From positions 310,001 through 374,000 of the forward strand of contig NZ_JAMPYG010000001.1 in the NCBI RefSeq assembly GCF_023700745.1: a stretch of 64,000 nt of DNA. The letters are read 5' to 3'. Shown piece after piece: positions 63,173 through 64,000 of this stretch; positions within the stretch are counted from its first letter, which is position 1, and the number at the start of each line of letters is the position of its first letter. Below the pieces are notes generated by a model. That model had not been told where the DNA came from and searched no databases. It saw nothing but the letters and a program-made list of their open reading frames with translations. This DNA is from Rhodoferax sp. (lineage in GTDB: Bacteria > Pseudomonadota > Gammaproteobacteria > Burkholderiales > Burkholderiaceae_C). The position numbers and the translations under genes are program-made.

Positions 63173-63553
63173 TTACTCGAACGAGGGTATCTCGGGCTTG
63201 GCCACGGGTTTGCCCGCAGCCACCCAGGCATCAAAACCACCGGCGATGGAGCGCACATTCAGGTAGCCCATGTCGTGCAGGGCTGTCGCAGCCAGCGCGG
63301 CACGGCCGCTGGTTTTGCAATACAGCAAAAGGTTCAGGTCACGCGCCTGCAGTGCCGGGTTGGCGCTGAATTTGAATTCGAGCATGCCGCGCGAAATATG
63401 CACGGCACCCGCCAGATGACCGGCGGCAAATTCATCAGCTTCGCGCACATCCACCAGCACATCGGCTTCACGGATGGCTTGCTCGGCATCAGCCACAGTG
63501 ATTTCGTCTACGCGGGTTTTGGCAGCAGCAACCAGGTCGTGGGCAGTTTTCAT
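63173..63553 (-). CDS. Rhodanese-like domain protein
   Basis: A single-domain sulfurtransferase of 126 residues. Active-site loop CKTSGR with C79 and the VDVREADEFAAGHLAGAVHI region are typical. The final tail is about 20 residues. It converges on the exporter operon (7-bp gap) and probably acts alone, in sulfane sulfur or thiol metabolism. Confidence 0.92.
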   Translation of the reverse strand: MKTAHDLVAAAKTRVDEITVADAEQAIREADVLVDVREADEFAAGHLAGAVHISRGMLEFKFSANPALQARDLNLLLYCKTSGRAALAATALHDMGYLNVRSIAGGFDAWVAAGKPVAKPEIPSFE

Positions 63554-63677
63554 CAGGCAGTTTCCAGTCGGGAGTTGAGAGACTCCGAATAGTATCCGTA
63601 GTTTCTTAAGTATCTACGGGTACAGGGGTTCTGAAATAGCCGCTGCGTGGACAAGCTCAGCGGATCCCCTTCAGGTC

Positions 63678-64000
63678 CTACCCCAACATCTTCTTGGTGA
63701 CCAGCGTGATGCCCGAGTCGGTGACCCGAAAGCGTTTTTTGTCCTGCACCGGGTCCATGCCAATCACGGTGCCCTCGGGCAGCACGCAATTTTTGTCAAT
63801 GATGCATTTCTTCAGAATGCAATGCCGACCGATCTGAACATTAGGCAGCACCATCGAGTCTTCGATGACGGCGTAACTGTGCACATGCACCCCGGAGAAC
63901 AGCATGGACCGGCGTACTGTGGCACCGCTGACAATGCTGCCGCCCGAAACCATCGAGTCGACCGCATAACCGCGCCGGGCGTCGTCGTCAAAAACGAACT
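63678..64000 (-). CDS. glgC: Glucose-1-phosphate adenylyltransferase, C-terminal part (cut by window end)
   Basis: ADP-glucose pyrophosphorylase for glycogen synthesis; only the last roughly 107 codons are present. The C-terminal beta-helix repeats ([21 protein letters not shown], then [25 protein letters not shown]) are characteristic. The frame stays open to the last base, so the start lies beyond the window. It may belong to a glycogen gene set there. Confidence 0.88.
   Translation of the reverse strand, partial: FVFDDDARRGYAVDSMVSGGSIVSGATVRRSMLFSGVHVHSYAVIEDSMVLPNVQIGRHCILKKCIIDKNCVLPEGTVIGMDPVQDKKRFRVTDSGITLVTKKMLG

Noticed and set aside
1-64000. tRNA, rRNA, prophage or integrase genes
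   Set aside because: No cloverleaf-like sequences with GTTCRANNC loops outside the riboswitches, no rRNA-like sequence and no integrase or phage structural genes were found by reading; a tRNA scan could confirm.

Overview
The window looks like chromosomal DNA from a Burkholderiales betaproteobacterium, most likely a Comamonadaceae member (Rhodoferax/Variovorax/Polaromonas-like). The evidence is the high GC content, the gene order cysI-DUF934-cysH-cysD-cysN, DUF1631 and DUF3149 proteins, rpsU-yqeY, the [4Fe-4S]-type CysH and a selenoneine (sen) locus of the kind described from Variovorax. No rRNA, tRNA, CRISPR or prophage was seen. Nearly all genes are ordinary chromosomal genes. The accessory features are dispersed REP-like palindromes, two HipBA/Doc-type toxin-antitoxin loci and two structured non-coding stretches.

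Layout. 1-7.7 kb: sulfur assimilation (a TauE/SafE permease end, sulfite reductase, DUF934, APS reductase, ATP sulfurylase CysD/CysN), then a 7Fe ferredoxin and a ferredoxin-NADP reductase that could feed electrons to CysI. 7.7-14.6 kb: cysE, trmJ, suhB, relA, an alpha/beta hydrolase and 3-hydroxybutyrate dehydrogenase. 14.9-16.5 kb: a hipBA module with a strong, probably autoregulated promoter. 16.6-21.8 kb: a SIMPL protein, an OmpR/EnvZ-type two-component pair and YgiQ. 22-29.2 kb: two thiamine loci, each behind a TPP riboswitch (cytX-thiO-thiS-thiG-thiE-like on +, thiM-thiE-thiD on -). 29.2-29.8 kb: a decayed antitoxin/Doc pair. 29.9-40.7 kb: an oxidoreductase, acyltransferase, lipase, rpsU-yqeY, DUF1631, EttA, RhlE, a cupin and GloA. 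40.8-45.3 kb: Entner-Doudoroff edd-eda, pdxH, an AEC transporter and DUF3149. 45.4-48.8 kb: zur and znuCBA zinc uptake with paired operators.

49.8-59 kb is the most distinctive part. A PhnCDEE-like ABC transporter faces egtD, followed by senA, senB and senC (a SelD fused to an NADH-dehydrogenase-like flavoprotein). Together these read as a selenium uptake and selenoneine/ergothioneine-type biosynthesis island: EgtD makes hercynine, SenC makes selenophosphate, SenB makes a selenosugar, and SenA joins it to hercynine. The transporter would supply selenium oxyanion rather than phosphonate.

59.4-63.2 kb is a TetR-controlled four-gene efflux operon (HlyD-type adaptor, FtsX-type permease, ATPase) with ATGA overlaps throughout. 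It is followed by a rhodanese and the 3' part of glgC, cut by the window end. REP-like palindromes (conserved GTGGGAG/GTAGGAG, two alternative stems, CCCT loop) lie in at least nine places. Two of these are inside coding sequence: the thiO C-terminus and the linker of the thiE-like gene.
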